From positions 496,001-560,000 of the forward strand of contig WOAB01000768.1 in NCBI GenBank assembly GCA_027886185.1: a stretch of DNA of 64,000 nt. Reading direction: 5' to 3'. Under the pieces are notes generated by a model that was not told the DNA's origin, did no database searches, and worked only from the letters and a program-made list of their open reading frames with translations. The position numbers and the translations under genes are program-made. Positions 1 to 11,937 of the stretch are shown here, piece after piece (position 1 is the stretch's first letter; each line of letters begins with the position of its first letter). This DNA comes from Rheum nobile (taxonomy: Eukaryota > Streptophyta > Magnoliopsida > Caryophyllales > Polygonaceae).

Positions 1-452
1 GTATAGGATTAACATGTCTACTTTTTAGGGTAATGATACTTTGATTTTGGTCCATAATTTTGGTTATTTGCAGCTCTAGGTAACACTTGGTATGTTAATC
101 AGCACAAGCCAGCCAACTATATATGGACTGGTTTTTTAGTATAGTAGGTACACTTGGGCAAGCTATGCACTTATATTGTAACCAACAAGTTTCTTATATA
201 ATGAATAAAATTTTAGTATAAAATAGCATTTTTAAGCAGGAAAATAATGTATATATATATAATCAGCAAAAATAATTATGGATATTAATATAATGCACAA
301 ATATCCGAAACCGCTGCAAATACGTTGCAAAAACATGAAACATACAACCGCTGCAATATAAACAAAACCCGGTTTATTAGATTTCAACCAACCGCTACAA
401 AAGGTTAGCATAACCGCTGGAATAGGTAGATTTAGGATCAAGTACAACATGC

Positions 453-884
453 CCTTATCGTACAACATGCGAAGTGATCTTGACCGTCCTTTTTTTTCCA
501 GAAATTATTATTTTTAATTTTCGTCCCCTGATCATTCAACCTATATAGAAGGTTCACAAATAAACTCTTAATGTTCATTTATTTGTACAATCAAGTTCAC
601 AAATAAACACTAAATGTTCAAAGACATGTATTTGAATATGAACATGTTATATTTGAACCTTACGGCACAAAAAATGAACATTTAGTACTTAGATGTCAAC
701 ATCAATAATTGTCTATTCCAGAACAATCAGAGACGGAAAAAAAATTGTTGACCGAAAAAAAAGTTCGTCGTATTTACGATTATGCCACCGTGTCACTATT
801 CACTCTTTTTTCACCCCTTTTAATCTCAGCCCTCCATTCCCTTGATACAATGGCCCCTATAACTTCTCATGTTGTACAATAAGG
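453..884. mobile_element. MITE-like inverted-repeat insertion inside the CACTA end
   Basis: A 23-bp stretch at 453-475 (beginning CCTTATCGTACAACATG) is repeated in inverted orientation at 862-884 with 21 of 23 bases matching. It separates two blocks of the CCGCTGCAATAGGT repeat (about 310-430 and about 910-1260), so about 430 bp appears to have been inserted between them. The interior is AT-rich and non-coding. I could not find an exact target-site duplication, so the class of element is open. Confidence 0.4.
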
Positions 885-904
885 AACAAATGTATGTGAA
901 ACTC

Positions 905-1265
905 CCTCGTAATAGGTAAGAAAACCGCTGCAATAGGTAACTCAATCGCTGTAATAGCTAACCACAACCGCTGCTATAGGTCAACCAACTGTTGCAATAG
1001 GTAACTATAACAGCTGCAATGCGTAACCGCTACAATAGGTAAACCAACCGCTGCATTAGCTAACCACAACCGCTGCAATAGGTCACCACATCCGCTATAA
1101 TAGGTGTTGTAACAAGCGCTACATTAGATAATATACTAGCAGTTGTCTTATCAAATGAAGCGGTTATTGTATTGCTACAACAACCGCTGCATCAAGTCTA
1201 ATGCAGCGCGAGAAGATGAAGTGGTTAGCAGCCGCTACATTAGATGTAAGGCAGCGGTAGGTACC
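905..1265. repeat. sub-terminal repeat cluster (CCGCTGCAATAGGT words)
   Basis: At least ten degenerate copies of an approximately 14-20 bp word (core CCGCTGCAATAG, often followed by GTAA) stand head-to-tail and inverted close to the CACTA terminus. Degenerate short repeats near both ends are what CACTA transposases bind. This is seen directly; the binding role is inferred from the superfamily. Confidence 0.6.
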
Positions 1266-1313
1266 TATTGTAGTAGTTGCTGACCGCTTTCTTAGGTCTT
1301 CATTGTAGTAGTG

Positions 1314-2839
1314 CCTTAAGCTTGAAATGCTTGAACGAGGCTTTCTTTCCGACTTGTTTCTGACCGGACTTGTTTCGAATGAACTAGGAGGAGCCGCCGG
1401 CGCTGCCGCCGGCGCTGCCGCCTTGCCAACCGCTTGAACTAGGAGCCACCGGCGCTAGAACCAAGAGTAGGAGGTGGCTTGAAGGAGATGGTTTGAGGTC
1501 GCTCGAAGGAGATATTGAACCAGAGAGAGAGAGTCGGGGGATTGCATTTGTTTCTTTTTGTTTGTGTTTTTTTTCCTTTTTTTTTGGAAAAAACAATAAC
1601 GAAAGCTGTTTAGGAATTGACGATAGTGCATTTGGCGAAAAAATAAACCTCAGGGTCACCTCGCAAAATATGCTAAAGAGTGGGGTACTTCGCAAATTTT
1701 GCAATAACTCAGGGTTAACATGCAAAAAAATTGTAAAATAACTTTTTGTATAATGATTTTCTATATTTCTTAATTGAGTAATAATTTCAAGAAACAATGT
1801 AAGATAATATATATTGTTTATAGCTACAACATTACAAGTTATATGCCATATGTTATATAAAGGCAAGACTTTGATTTTTTTCTTTAGTTTACTTGGTTTT
1901 AGTTTTAGTTTGGGTGATATTTAAAAAAAAATTATATGAGTAGAAAAATATTAAAAAATTTAGGTTTGAATCAAGTAACAAGAAAAATCTTATATGAGTA
2001 AGAACTTATATGAGTAGAAAAAAATTTAGGTGATATTTAAAAATTCCGAGTGATATAACTTAGAAAAAGAAATAAAGGGTGATTTTGAGTAAGAACTTAT
2101 ATGAGTAGAAAAATATTAAAAAATTACTATAATTCAACTAAAAATTTGCAAAATATTAACACTAAAATGACTTAACTAACTCTTATTGGATTAAGAGTCT
2201 TAAGATAAAATTCAAACATTATATCATGTAAACAATAAACAAGACTTGTTCTAGTGATAACTGAAAACAATGCATTGATAGTTTGTAAAGATTCGATACA
2301 GTGACAATATGTCTAGCATTAAAAGAAACAACAAAATGTGTTACACTTAGTATAATATGAAGTGATATATGATGCTTGTACATGAAAACCTTTATAGCAT
2401 TTGGGTGTAACAACTGCACCACTAGGTGAGAATTAATTCCAAGGGTATCAGGATTAGGATTTTAAGACCGAATCTTTGATTTTAAGACCGAACATATCTA
2501 CGAGGATGTTTTGGAATCGGATGGTAAGATATTAATCTTGAATCCTAAGATTTTATATTATAACTAAAATTATAAAAGGATAACATTATATATTATAAAT
2601 TAATTGTATATTAAGTTAAAAAATATTGTAAACATTATATATTATGTAAACACTAATGTTATCAAGAATAACTAGAATAACTATTAGCTAAAATTTTGAT
2701 ATAAATTTTCATCATATTAGTATATAATTATATAAAAGTGTTTTTTTTTTTTTACTTTTTAGTGTTTTTATATATGATTCATATTTACATGAATTTAAAT
2801 TTTAAGTGTCTACATCTTATATCAGTTTCATACTTAAAT
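1314..2839. other. AT-rich intergenic DNA, no supportable gene
   Basis: A short GC-rich stretch at 1387-1460 contains GCCGCCGGCGCT repeated in tandem and gives a Gly/Ser/Ala-rich string on the minus strand, but the open frame running left from it quickly becomes low-complexity AT-rich DNA. From about 1860 the sequence is A/T-dominated, with phrases such as ATATGAGTAGAAAAATATT recurring near 1980, 2030 and 2100. I see no gene, RNA or clear transposon boundary. Confidence 0.5.
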
Positions 2840-2844
2840 AATAT

Positions 2845-4111
2845 TGATGCGGGGTTTGTCGTAGACACCTATCAAATAACCTCAAAAACCTAACTAACGT
2901 AGTAGGATAAATAAGGATCGATCCCACATGGAGGTAAGCAATCTTCCTAATTGCAAAGGTTGTATGCCGATGGTAACAAAAGGGGGATTTAGGTTTGAAT
3001 CAAGTAACAAGAAAAATCAATGCAAAAGATGTAATCAATGGGTGAGAAGTAACTTAGCCAGACAAATATCCACACTTTAGTTTGATTGATTGTTCCTAGA
3101 TCATCTCCAATTCCTACCAATGAATATTCCTATTCCGATCTTGTGTATATAGACAAGTCAACCAGCCCTGAAAATACTTACCATTAAACATACAAGAAAC
3201 CATTAATATTCAATCTAACGGCAGCAGTAAGCATATGAATTAAGCAGGATACATGCAATACTTAACAACTAGTCAGTACTCGATATGTAATCAATTCTTT
3301 TCACAATAAACATTCACAACCAGTTCCTGTAAATTGTGGGTGCTACACAATATAAGGTATTTTAACCAGAAATATCCAAACCCTAGCAATAGACAATCAC
3401 TAATATCAACTAGATGATCAGACTAGTCAAATCAGCATGAATCAATGGGATGAAGCACAAAGAGAATCAATATAATCAAAGGAAATGAAATAGAGTTATA
3501 ATCTCACAACCAAATACAAACGAAGGCTTCGATCGTCGGACTAAGCAAAGGTTGCTTAGTTCTTCATAGTCTTCAAAGCATAAAACTCTAAGGGAAAAAC
3601 TGAACGATAAAGTGTGATGATGTGATAATGAAAAGGCTGCTAACAAAGAGAGGTAAAATAACCTAGCAAACCCTAATTCCTAAGATAAGAAATAATATCT
3701 TCCTAAAAGGAAATTAAATGAAATAATAAATGAAAAAAAACAAGTCTCGGACGAATCCCGAACTTGCTCTTCGCTCCGCGCCAGAAAAGAATCCGCGCCC
3801 GCGGCCAATCTTCCGCGCCCGCGGAAATGCCTCTCGCTGACTCTTGCTTCTGTCGTCAAATCCGCGCCCGCGGCTCGTCCTTCCGCGCCCGCGGAAATGC
3901 TTCTTCTGTGTCTTCTACTTCTCGCTTGCGGTCTTCTCTTGTGGTGGCTTCGCCTTATCTTCAATGTCTTCACAATATGCACTAAACTCCTCCGTTCCAC
4001 CACTTCTTCTCTACAACTCCATTCTCCTCAAATATCTTCTAAACCCACACAAAATGGTACCTAATATCCAGTAACAACTCCTAGTTATGCACTACAAAGT
4101 AGAGCGGATCA
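2845..4111 (-). repeat. Element A 3' LTR (left copy)
   Basis: The LTR is 1267 bp. It carries four perfect copies of CCGCGCCCGCGG at 3793, 3813, 3862 and 3883. On the minus strand its 3' portion reads TGTGGGATCGATCC shortly before the terminal CA, a motif shared in similar form with the LTR ends of elements B and C. Compared with the right copy it has one extra word-plus-spacer unit in the GC-rich block. Confidence 0.9.
3793..3894. repeat. GC palindrome cluster in element A LTR
   Basis: Four perfect copies of the near-palindrome CCGCGCCCGCGG lie at 3793-3804, 3813-3824, 3862-3873 and 3883-3894 within an otherwise AT-rich LTR. The right LTR keeps two perfect copies (15648-15659, 16613-16624) and one variant (15628-15639). 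Related words recur in the internal region at 5344-5497. Confidence 0.9.
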
Positions 4112-4802
4112 AATTCCCCCATGCTTAGACCTTGCTCGTCCTCGAGTAAGCTAATAGAAACCTACTCCTTCAATGAAATACCCAAGGTCTCAGGAAGCAC
4201 ACAAAACTATCTCCACTAAGAACTGCACATAATCATGAATCTCCACAGTACCAACATATCAACACAACACACAAGCTTAAAAGAAAAGCAGAATACTTCC
4301 CCAAGCTTATCCCGAACACCATAGAGTGAAAGTGACTATCTAATCCTAGCTCCAATCTATCTTCTTATAACTTCCAAAGTGACCTACCCGAATCCTCCTT
4401 ATATATCCAACACTTATGTCACAACGCTTGGAAAAATGAGGAATCCTAATAATCACTCTTCTTCTTTTCACTCATTTTGCCCAGGCCCCCTTTCAGGTTT
4501 TCACCTACCCACTCATTTCATTTTTCTATAGATGGGCTCACAAAACTCACATCACTCTTGACCTCTTATTACCCCAGCCTAATGCTGGTCCAAGCCACCT
4601 GCTTATTGCCTAAGCCGCCCTTTCGGGTTTTCGACTTAGCCCAGGATTTTCTTTTATTTATTTTTTATTTATTTTTATTTCTTTTCTTTTCTTTCTCAGA
4701 CGACTAGCAAGTATAGATCACTCCCCCATGCTTAAATATTGCATTGTCCTCAATGTAATGAAAGACAAAAAGATGAACACACTAGGGAAGGCAGAAAAGT
4801 AC
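4112..4802 (-). other. Element A 3' untranslated region with two polypurine-tract-like blocks
   Basis: Immediately inside the 3' LTR the minus strand reads GCATGGGGGAATT (4112-4124), a good polypurine tract for plus-strand DNA priming. A second block, TAAGCATGGGGGAG (4721-4734), lies about 600 bp upstream in the element. Both are preceded on the minus strand by similar GAGGACRA phrases. Between them is a degenerate, pyrimidine-rich stretch with a CCCTTTCRGGTTTTC phrase occurring twice. Element B has the same arrangement. No reading frame of substance. Confidence 0.6.
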
Positions 4803-6057
4803 TCACGACCGTCGCCAAGGTGGCCTGGATGTGGACGTCGGGGCTGGCGGTAAATCAGTGAAATCACAAGTCGTTGGTGTTGCGGCGGTCCTACTCAAGC
4901 AAACTCCACGTGCAACCAAAGAGATCCATTGTAAATGGAAGTGGTACATCAAAGAAACGGGGTTGCACGTGCCTTCAACGAACACAGAATTGGAGCCCTA
5001 ATGCAATCGTGTAGCGGGCTCTATCGATCCATATCATAGCGGATACATTCTCATTCACCTGGACCTTCTTCTTCGTTGTCCCTCGCTGCTTCCTCTTGAT
5101 CTTACATAATTCCTTCAAAAATTTTGCATAACGAGGAATGCTCTTAATCAGTGTGATCAACGAAATGTTTACCTCACAATTACTGAAGGTTTCAAAGAAC
5201 TCCTTGTCGTTCTACGGCCTTCTAGTGTCCTTCAATGCCTCAGGGAATGGCGTGGGTGGCTTCAGCGAGCTGAGCAGAGGAAAATATGGACGAACGTAGT
5301 CATCTTGGACGTCAATAGGTAATCTGTGGTCGCGGTGTGGGACCCGCGGTCGCGGAATTTCTTCGGAAGTGTCCCCGCCTCTAGAGACATTTCCGCGGTC
5401 ATGGAAATTGGCGACTCTGTTTCTCTAAAATTTCGGTGCTTTCTGAGGGAGCTCCATAGGAATTTCCGCGGTCGCGGAAATCTTGCCGCGAGCGCGGAAA
5501 TACTTGTTGATTTCCCTCTATAACTTCAACTCTGTTGTCTTCTCCTGCATCCTCCAGTACTTCGCTCCTTTCAGCTAAGGGTGCGACATTCAACTACTTA
5601 GTACATCTCAGTGTCATTGCACATATATTCTCTTATGGGTTTGCTACCGTTTGAGATGGTAGTTTCCCCGAATCCATGGCCTCCAGTTTGCTCACTGCCA
5701 GAGAAATCTGCCCAACCTGCTTCTCCAAGTTCTGAATACTGGACTTGGTCTCATGTTGAAATTGTATCATGTTGTTCTTCATGGTGGACCGTCTGAGTAA
5801 TACCGATCATGCACTGCGCAATAGACTTGATCTAATCGTCAACAAACATAGATAAACTGGAACTTTGTCCTTGAGGTCGAGGCTCGTATTGGGGTCTGAA
5901 CTGTTGTTGTTGATGACCTCCAGGCTGCTGAAATTGTTGTTGGCGTGGTGGAAACTGTTGTGGTCTCGGATGGAACTCCTGGTCATCACGACCCTGAGGA
6001 GGATTATGCTGGTTCCCGTACCTCAAATTTGGGTGATCTCTCCACCTTGGATTGTAG
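4803..6057 (-). pseudogene. Element A gag C-terminal part and protease-proximal linker, decayed
   Basis: This is the left half of A's gag region, separated from the right half by insertion of element G. Reading right to left, about 6057-5830 encodes a Gln/Pro/Arg-rich tail (repeated PRQQQFQ-type stretches), typical after the gag zinc knuckle in Athila/Tat elements. After several stops, 5160-4975 encodes a stretch containing YAKFLKELCKIKRKQR, matching the conserved pre-protease segment of this clade (from knowledge of the family). The protease catalytic region and everything downstream are missing. GC-rich words CCGCGGTCGCGG (5344, 5466) and CCGCGAGCGCGG (5486) fall within this coding area. 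The frame is broken repeatedly. Confidence 0.65.
5344..5497. repeat. GC palindromes in element A internal region
   Basis: CCGCGGTCGCGG occurs at 5344-5355 and 5466-5477 and CCGCGAGCGCGG at 5486-5497, with a decayed relative near 5391. The context GGAAAT following the word is the same as in the LTR copies (for example 3813-3830), so the internal and LTR copies look like one repeated sequence and not independent GC-rich patches. Confidence 0.8.
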
Positions 6058-6062
6058 GTGTT

Positions 6063-6935
6063 TGATTGGACCCTGCCTCCTATGACGGCCCAAGACGAGG
6101 AAGAAGCCATGAGCCTACGCTCAGAGGGCCCAGTGACAAGGTCTAGGTCCAAAGCCATCTCTGCCGCTGTCGCGTCACTTGTCGCACGCGTCGTCGCTGG
6201 CTAAGGAAGCCCAGACGTAAACCCAAGACTCGTCGTCCTCGCCACCATCGACAATGAAACAACGCGTTCTTCAGAGACAACATTGCGTGTACTCATTCAA
6301 CGCATCGTTTAAATAGTTTTGAGACATTTTCTATATTTGGTATTTTCCACTTTGTTTTAGATAGTTTCCTTTTATAGTCTTTCTATCTTTTAGGTTTTGT
6401 GCCTTTTGGATGCTTGCATGGGCTAGCCCTTAGGCTCGTTTCGGCCCAAGCCCATTAGGTCTTGGCCGAGATACATTGGCTATTTAAAGCCTCCCTTGTT
6501 ATTGTTATTTATTACGTTTAATTTTAATCAAGGTTTCAAGTAGAGTATTTATCCTCCTTCCCTTGATCGGACGTCACCCTCTATCTTCGTATCCCCATTC
6601 CCTCCGCCGCCGACGCTACGGCAACCGCTTGATCCTTCAAGCCAAGTCTTCCTTCGTATCTCCCTTCCTCCGCAGTCGACGCTACGACACCCAAAGACTT
6701 GTCTTTTCAAGTCATCTATCCCTCATCACATCGCTTCCGCCACTGCTATCATCCATCCCACTCATCACTTCCACCGTTTCCATCACAACAACCATCGCGA
6801 TCTCCCGCTCGCGAACCATCACCAACACCGCGTTCCACGGCAGATTTGCCAGTGTCGAGTGACTTCCCAACCAAGACTAGATCCAAAGGTGTCACCTTGA
6901 CAATTTGACTTGTCATCGGAGGCAAGAACACATCA
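6063..6935 (+). repeat. Element G 5' LTR
   Basis: 873 bp, TGATTGGACCC to AACACATCA. It lacks an approximately 60-bp stretch present in the right LTR (about 13438-13500). A likely promoter TATA-type sequence is GGCTATTTAAAGCC at about 6478. The first bases can encode the tail of the polyprotein (GPVTRSRSK), see the entry at 13032. Confidence 0.92.
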
Positions 6936-6937
6936 AC

Positions 6938-6950
6938 TGGTATCAGAGCC
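6938..6950 (+). promoter_or_regulatory. Element G primer-binding site (initiator tRNA-Met type)
   Basis: TGGTATCAGAGCC lies two bases after the 5' LTR. This is the usual plant complement of the 3' end of initiator tRNA-Met that primes minus-strand DNA synthesis. Confidence 0.92.
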
Positions 6951-7710
6951 CAGCATTCTTGTAAGTCACGAACTCAAGTTTGCATTTTGTTCACAAAATT
7001 TTTCTTGACCCCCATCGTTGCTTTCAAAAAATATCGCGAAAAACCATAACTTTCCATAATTTCTACACCTATTCGGTTTCTACAAGGTAAAATCTTGGCC
7101 GATTTTTTTTTCCTTGTTCTCTAAGGTTTGGTGTGTTAGGTAATTTGTTATGTTGCATGCTAGAATATTTTGTTTCCTTATTTCACGCGTGGATAGAGTT
7201 TCCTTGTTTGCTAGATTTTGCTTTTTAGTTAAGTTCACCGAATTTCCTTATAAGATATCATTACATCTTATCTTCTCTCTCCTATATCTAAGATCACACT
7301 TGTGATATTCTTGTTACTTAGACCTTTTTATTTTGTTTCCTTTTGCAAATCCGAAAGATCAAAAGATAAGATCTCGGATATTATTAAAAAAAAAAATATC
7401 GAAAAAATATTAAAAAAAAATTAAAAAAAATCCAAAGTTAGGTAAAGCCAAAATAAGGCAACCCTAACCCACACTCGGTCTAAGCTCATCTTCTATCTCT
7501 CTCCGCCGTCTAGGTCAAGTTTCCTAGAAGGTACTGTCTTGCTAATTAGGTTGCTTTGTTTACGTCTGTTTTAGGGTTTCACTTTATTCTTGTTTGTTTG
7601 ATTGCAACTTGCTTGATACACCATCTCTTGTGCAAGCCAAGCCGCCCTCACGGCAAGCCAAATAAGCCCTACCTACGTGAACTTTGTGACTTGACTAGTG
7701 ATTCGCTTGG
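6951..7710 (+). other. Element G untranslated leader
   Basis: About 760 bp of mostly T/A-rich sequence with an adenine-rich stretch at 7385-7432, between the primer-binding site and the first gag-like frame. No gene is visible; a packaging signal would be expected here in this family but I cannot point to one. Confidence 0.5.
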
Positions 7711-8304
7711 TTGTTGTTCTTTGTTGTCTTTTGGTTCATTTTTACTCCCATGTCTGGCCGTCTTGTTATAGGTACCATGATGGTTGGAAACAGTGAAGAA
7801 GAACACGACGTCGACAACACCAACCCACAACCCCATCCGTTGGGTCTACCTCAAGACCAACCACCACAAGATCGTCAACACGATCCCATCCTTGAGTTGT
7901 CCGAGGAACAACAATTGATTCACACTCTTCGATAAGAGAATGCAGCCTTAAGAGCACAACAATGTGTGGCAACCATCGTGCCAACCCCAACTCCACTAAG
8001 TGCTATGGACACGCTGCCTCCACCTGGAGCCACCGATGCGGGTCCATCGAAGACGAGGGTGGACAAAGGCAAAGGAGTTATGCCTTCCACTTCTCAACAT
8101 CAACCATAACTCAACCGAATGCAGAGTGTCATTGAGAGTCGCCAAGGCTTCGTTCCCCAACCGGATCGCTACGTGCCCAGAGCCATACCCACTGGCAACG
8201 ACATCGGCTCCGACCGTGACGCCGACGACTCTCGAGGTGGGTTCTCTAACTCCTACAACTTTGATGATAGGTATGCCTCTCGGAGAACCCAACGCCGTGT
8301 GTAG
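7711..8304 (+). pseudogene. Element G gag N-terminal region, broken
   Basis: A single reading frame can be followed from 7711 to 8304. It contains an acidic, Pro/Gln-rich stretch (about 7800-7930) and an Arg-rich region (about 8230-8300), but it is cut by stops at 7933 and about 8107 and ends at 8302. The open gag frame resumes in another frame by 8715, so at least one frameshift lies between. The acidic DDFDEYDDKEFEDSG stretch near 8533-8577 shows that coding similarity spans the gap. Gag forms the capsid of the cytoplasmic particle in which reverse transcription takes place. Confidence 0.6.
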
Positions 8305-8714
8305 ACTCCACACCACGCGATGGCCGACGTCATCAAGCCGAGCAAGCCGACGCGACGCCAAGGAGACCCAGTCGTAGACCAAGTGGGCATACACAACGCG
8401 ATGATCAATTGAGGACACCACCTACACAGCCATAGAGCCATGAGGTACGCGATGACCTTCGACACCAGAGTGTTCGAACACCGCGTTACGAATCTGATGG
8501 CTACGCGTCGATCACACCCAATGTCCATGATGACTTCGACGAGTATGACGACAAAGAGTTCGAGGACTCAGGTATGGTCAAGCCTAATTTTTGTCACCTC
8601 CATCTTGGAGATCCACTTGAATTGTAGGATCACCCTTCGGATTGGATACCTGCACCGCGTCTCCAGCCCTAAGGAGAACGCGTTCGTGACATTGGCGGCG
8701 AGCGCCGCGATGTT

Positions 8715-10733
8715 ATGCAAAGGGACATTCGATGCGACAACTACGATGCCCAGCCGCGAAGACGTCAACGCGATGACGCCTATATGCCCCGGGATGAGTT
8801 TGTCCGCGAAGATCGCCAAGAACGCGATAGACGCAAGGTTGGACGTGATATACCACATGGAGTGTGCGCCTTTGAGAACCCACTCTACGACGCCGCACCA
8901 CACAACGCGTTCAACCAAGCACCTTCCCAGCCTCGATTCCAACGACACCAAGTCAAGGTAAAAATTGAGCATTTTTATAGTGAATACAACCCCTCTGTTT
9001 TTCTTGAATGGGTGCAGGCTACGGAGTACACATTTCGCTATCGTCGAGTGCCCCCTGAGGAGCATGTCGACGCCGTGGCACTTAATTTCCGAGGAGCCGC
9101 GCGAGTGTGGTGGCATCGCTTCGAGGATGACTGCGTCCGATGCCATAGGACAAGGGTCACCGAGTGGCATCAACTCGTGTACGTGATGAAAAAAAAATAT
9201 GTGCCTCCAGACTATAGGAATCAAATGCGAATGGAGATAGCCATGGCTCGCCAAGGGTTCATGTCTCCACTCGAGTTCTTTTCCAAGCTTAAAGACATGT
9301 ATTACAAGGCCAACATCTCCGTTGCACCATCGACATTGAGGACGAAATTCTTGAGTGGCTTGAACACTAACATCCGTGATCAACTCGAGATTTTGCCCAT
9401 CAAATATTTGAACACACTCACACATACGGCGATGCAAATCCATGCACAACTCTCTCGCCGAAAGTCCTACACTTGGCAAAGTGGCCAAACCAGGTATGCT
9501 TCTAACCCTAGTGGTTTATCTTCTACTAACCCTCGCCCTAGTGCCTCTACCACATCCGCGTCTAGCCAAGCAACAAAGGCGAAGCCTTCGACGCCGAGCC
9601 AGACTGCGCCCAGACAACCCCTAGTGGGCACAGATCGCGCGCGCGACCTCAAATGCTACAAGTGTGGTGGACGAGGCCGCTACAAGAAAGATTGCCCCAA
9701 TGCTTGCAAGGTGTTGTTCTCCGCCACCGCCGGCTACGAGTCCTGTGATGACGAGGAGGCCACACTTGATGCGATCGATGAAGGCAACGCAGAAGAGGAC
9801 GAAGACGCTTATGACTGTGAACCCGCTTCTCTACACGCGGGCACACCATTGAGCTTGGTGACGCGTCGTCTCCTCACAGTCAAGGAAGCAAGCCTACACG
9901 ACCAAAGGGAGAATTTGTTCCACATAAGAGCTCTCGTCCAGACGGCTTCCTTGAGTGTCATTGTTGATGGAGGATCATGTGCTAACATTGTCAATGAGAA
10001 GGTCGTGACACACTTCAAGTTGCCTACGACGCCTCATCCACAGCCTTATGCCCTCCAATGGATATCTTCTAGTCCAGGTAACACAGTATCACGCCAATTC
10101 TTAATTTCATTTTCCATAGGCCAATACTGTGATTCAGTTTTATGTGATGTCATTGCAATGGACGCCACCCATATTTTGCTTGGGCGCCTATGGCAATTCG
10201 ATAGGCGCGTGCTCCATGATGGCTATTTGAACACTTATGTGTTCAATTACCACGGGAAGCACGTCACTTTGCATCCAATGTCTCCCCATGAGATCTTGCA
10301 CGACCAGGTTGAACGCGATTGCCATAAAGCCATAGAGACCGTGTCCACTAGATCAAGAGAGTGTCCAAAGGCACTCCAGAGGCCAAACTCCTCCAAAGCT
10401 GGCAAAATGTTGTCTCCACCAGGCACTGATAAGAAGAGGCACAATGCCATAGCGGGGATACCAAGTTCCCCACAGAATTCGAGTGGCGCCTCGCCATCGA
10501 CAAAGTTTGTCGCACCGTTGCCGAAGACGTCTCCTTTGCAAGGAAAGTGTGAGCAACGCGTGCTTTTAGCCAAGCCCAGTGACCTCACTGCATGTTTGAC
10601 TGGCAAAGGTCCATGTTTTCTGCTTGTGCCAACTCCATGCATCCCTGAGTCATCGAACACTGCGTCCGTGCCGCCGGTCATCGCGACCTTGCTCGCCGCG
10701 TTCGATGATGTTTTTCCTGCTGAGTTGCCATAA
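8715..10733 (+). pseudogene. Element G gag-protease frame (672 codons, part of a longer broken polyprotein)
   Basis: Residues about 80-250 form the retrotransposon gag core (WVQATEYTF, GAARVWW, FSKLKDMYYKANIS). A zinc knuckle follows near residue 313, but it reads C-X2-C-X4-R-X4-C, so the His ligand is replaced by Arg. The aspartic protease motif DGGSCANIV is at about residue 417 and ILLGRLWQFDRRV at about 490, both typical of plant chromovirus proteases. The frame ends at a TAA at 10731. The reverse-transcriptase frame continues in the same phase right after it, so this stop is an internal nonsense mutation, since gag and pol of plant Ty3/gypsy elements are usually one frame. The first Met at 8715 is not the biological start. 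Confidence 0.85.
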
Positions 10734-11937
10734 GGTTTACCTCCACTGAGAGGCATTGAGCACCAGATTGACCTTGTACCAGGTGCTTCCTTGCCCAATC
10801 GCGCTGCATATAGAGCTGGCCCAGAAGAGACCAAAGAGCTACAACGCCAAGTGCAAGAGTTGTTGGATCGCGGCTACGTAAGGGAATCTCTATCTTGTGC
10901 TGTGCCTGTGATCCTTGTGCCCAAGAAAGATGACACATGGAGAATGTGTGTTGATTGTCGCGCGATAAACCAGATAACAGTCAAGTATAGGCATCATATT
11001 TCACGCCTTGACGATATGCTTGATGAAGTTCATGGCGCCACACTTTTCTCCAAGATAGATTTGAAGAGTGGTTATCACCAGATCAGGATGAAAGAAGGTG
11101 ATGAGTGGAAGACCGCATTCAAGACGAAGTATGGGCTCTACGTGTGGCTTATCATGCCATTTGGACTCACGAACGCGCCAAGCACCTTCATGCGTGTGAC
11201 GAACCACGTCTTGAGAACATTCCTTGGCAAGTTTGTCATCATTTATTTCGATGACATCCTTGTGTATTCACGAAGTCTGGAAGAGCATGTCGATCACCTT
11301 CGACTTGTGCTCGAATGCCTTCGACGCGAGAGCCTGTTTGCCAATCTGGCCAAGTGCAGCTTTTGCTCCGCATACACAAATTTTCTGGGCTATGTCGTGA
11401 GTAGTGATGGTATACGTGTCGATGAATCAAAGATCACGGCCATCGAAGAGTGGCCAACTCCGACGACGCCAACACAAGTGCGAAGCTTTCTCGGCCTCGC
11501 TGGATTTTATAGGCGCTTTGTTACAGATTTCTCCTCCATTGTCGCGCCATTACATGAGTTGACGAAGAAGGGAAGCACAGTTGTCTGGCTTGAGTCCCAC
11601 GAAAAGGCCTTCTCGGATTTGAAGAGGGCCTTGTGCAATGCGCCGTTTCTCCAGCTCTACGACTTCGCGAAGACATTCGTGGTGGAGTGCGATGCCTCAG
11701 ACATAGGCATTGGTGGTGTGCTACATCAAAAGAAGAGACCCATTGCATATTTCAGTGAGAAGCTCATTGGGGCCACACTCAATTACCCCACCTATGACAA
11801 AGAGTTATATGCCTTAGTACGCGTGCTGAAGACATGGCAACATTACCTTTGGCCGCGTGATGACATGCGCGTTGGGTGGAATTTCTTGAGACATTTCCTT
11901 ATGTCGTGGCCACAAGAAGGGAAATGAGAACATTGTA
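10734..11937 (+). pseudogene. Element G reverse transcriptase and RNase H
   Basis: In phase with the gag-protease frame. Reverse transcriptase blocks in order: WRMCVDCRAINQITVKY near 10938, FSKIDLKSGYHQIRM near 11047, MPFGLTNAPSTFMR near 11155 and the catalytic YFDD box near 11245-11256. RNase H starts with VVECDASDIGIGGVL near 11680 and KELYALVRVLKTWQHYLWP near 11800. Right after that (about 11855-11870) the segment with the middle RNase H residues is missing. The remaining end is out of phase, so the frame stops at 11925 while the expected downstream text (ENIVADALSR, 11927-11956) reads in another frame. Non-functional. Confidence 0.9.

Larger units (their letters stand above)
1..1313. mobile_element. 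CACTA (En/Spm-type) transposon, one terminal part; other end lies before the window
   Basis: The right boundary reads TTGTAGTAGTG at 1303-1313, which is CACTACTACAA read inward and is the terminal-repeat signature of CACTA elements. Inside it, words of the type CCGCTGCAATAGGT recur in both orientations at about 310-430 and 910-1260, as expected of the sub-terminal transposase-binding repeats of this superfamily. The matching terminus and the partner of the 3-bp target duplication (CCT would follow at 1314-1316) are not in the window. No transposase reading frame is visible. The short open frame at 232-468 on the minus strand has no recognisable content and I do not call it. Confidence 0.6.

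Noticed and set aside
1384..1866. 160-codon minus-strand frame with a Gly/Ser-rich end
   Set aside because: Mostly low-complexity AT-rich translation, no domain and no promoter context; the GC-rich end is a short simple repeat.
6563..6908. Open frames in the element G LTR, also seen in 13750-14106 and 15533-15980
   Set aside because: They recur because the LTR recurs; the frames are Ser/His/Pro-rich, differ between phases, and belong to LTR leader sequence.
8568..9488. 306-codon minus-strand frame
   Set aside because: Lies opposite to the well-supported gag frame of element G and is its shadow.
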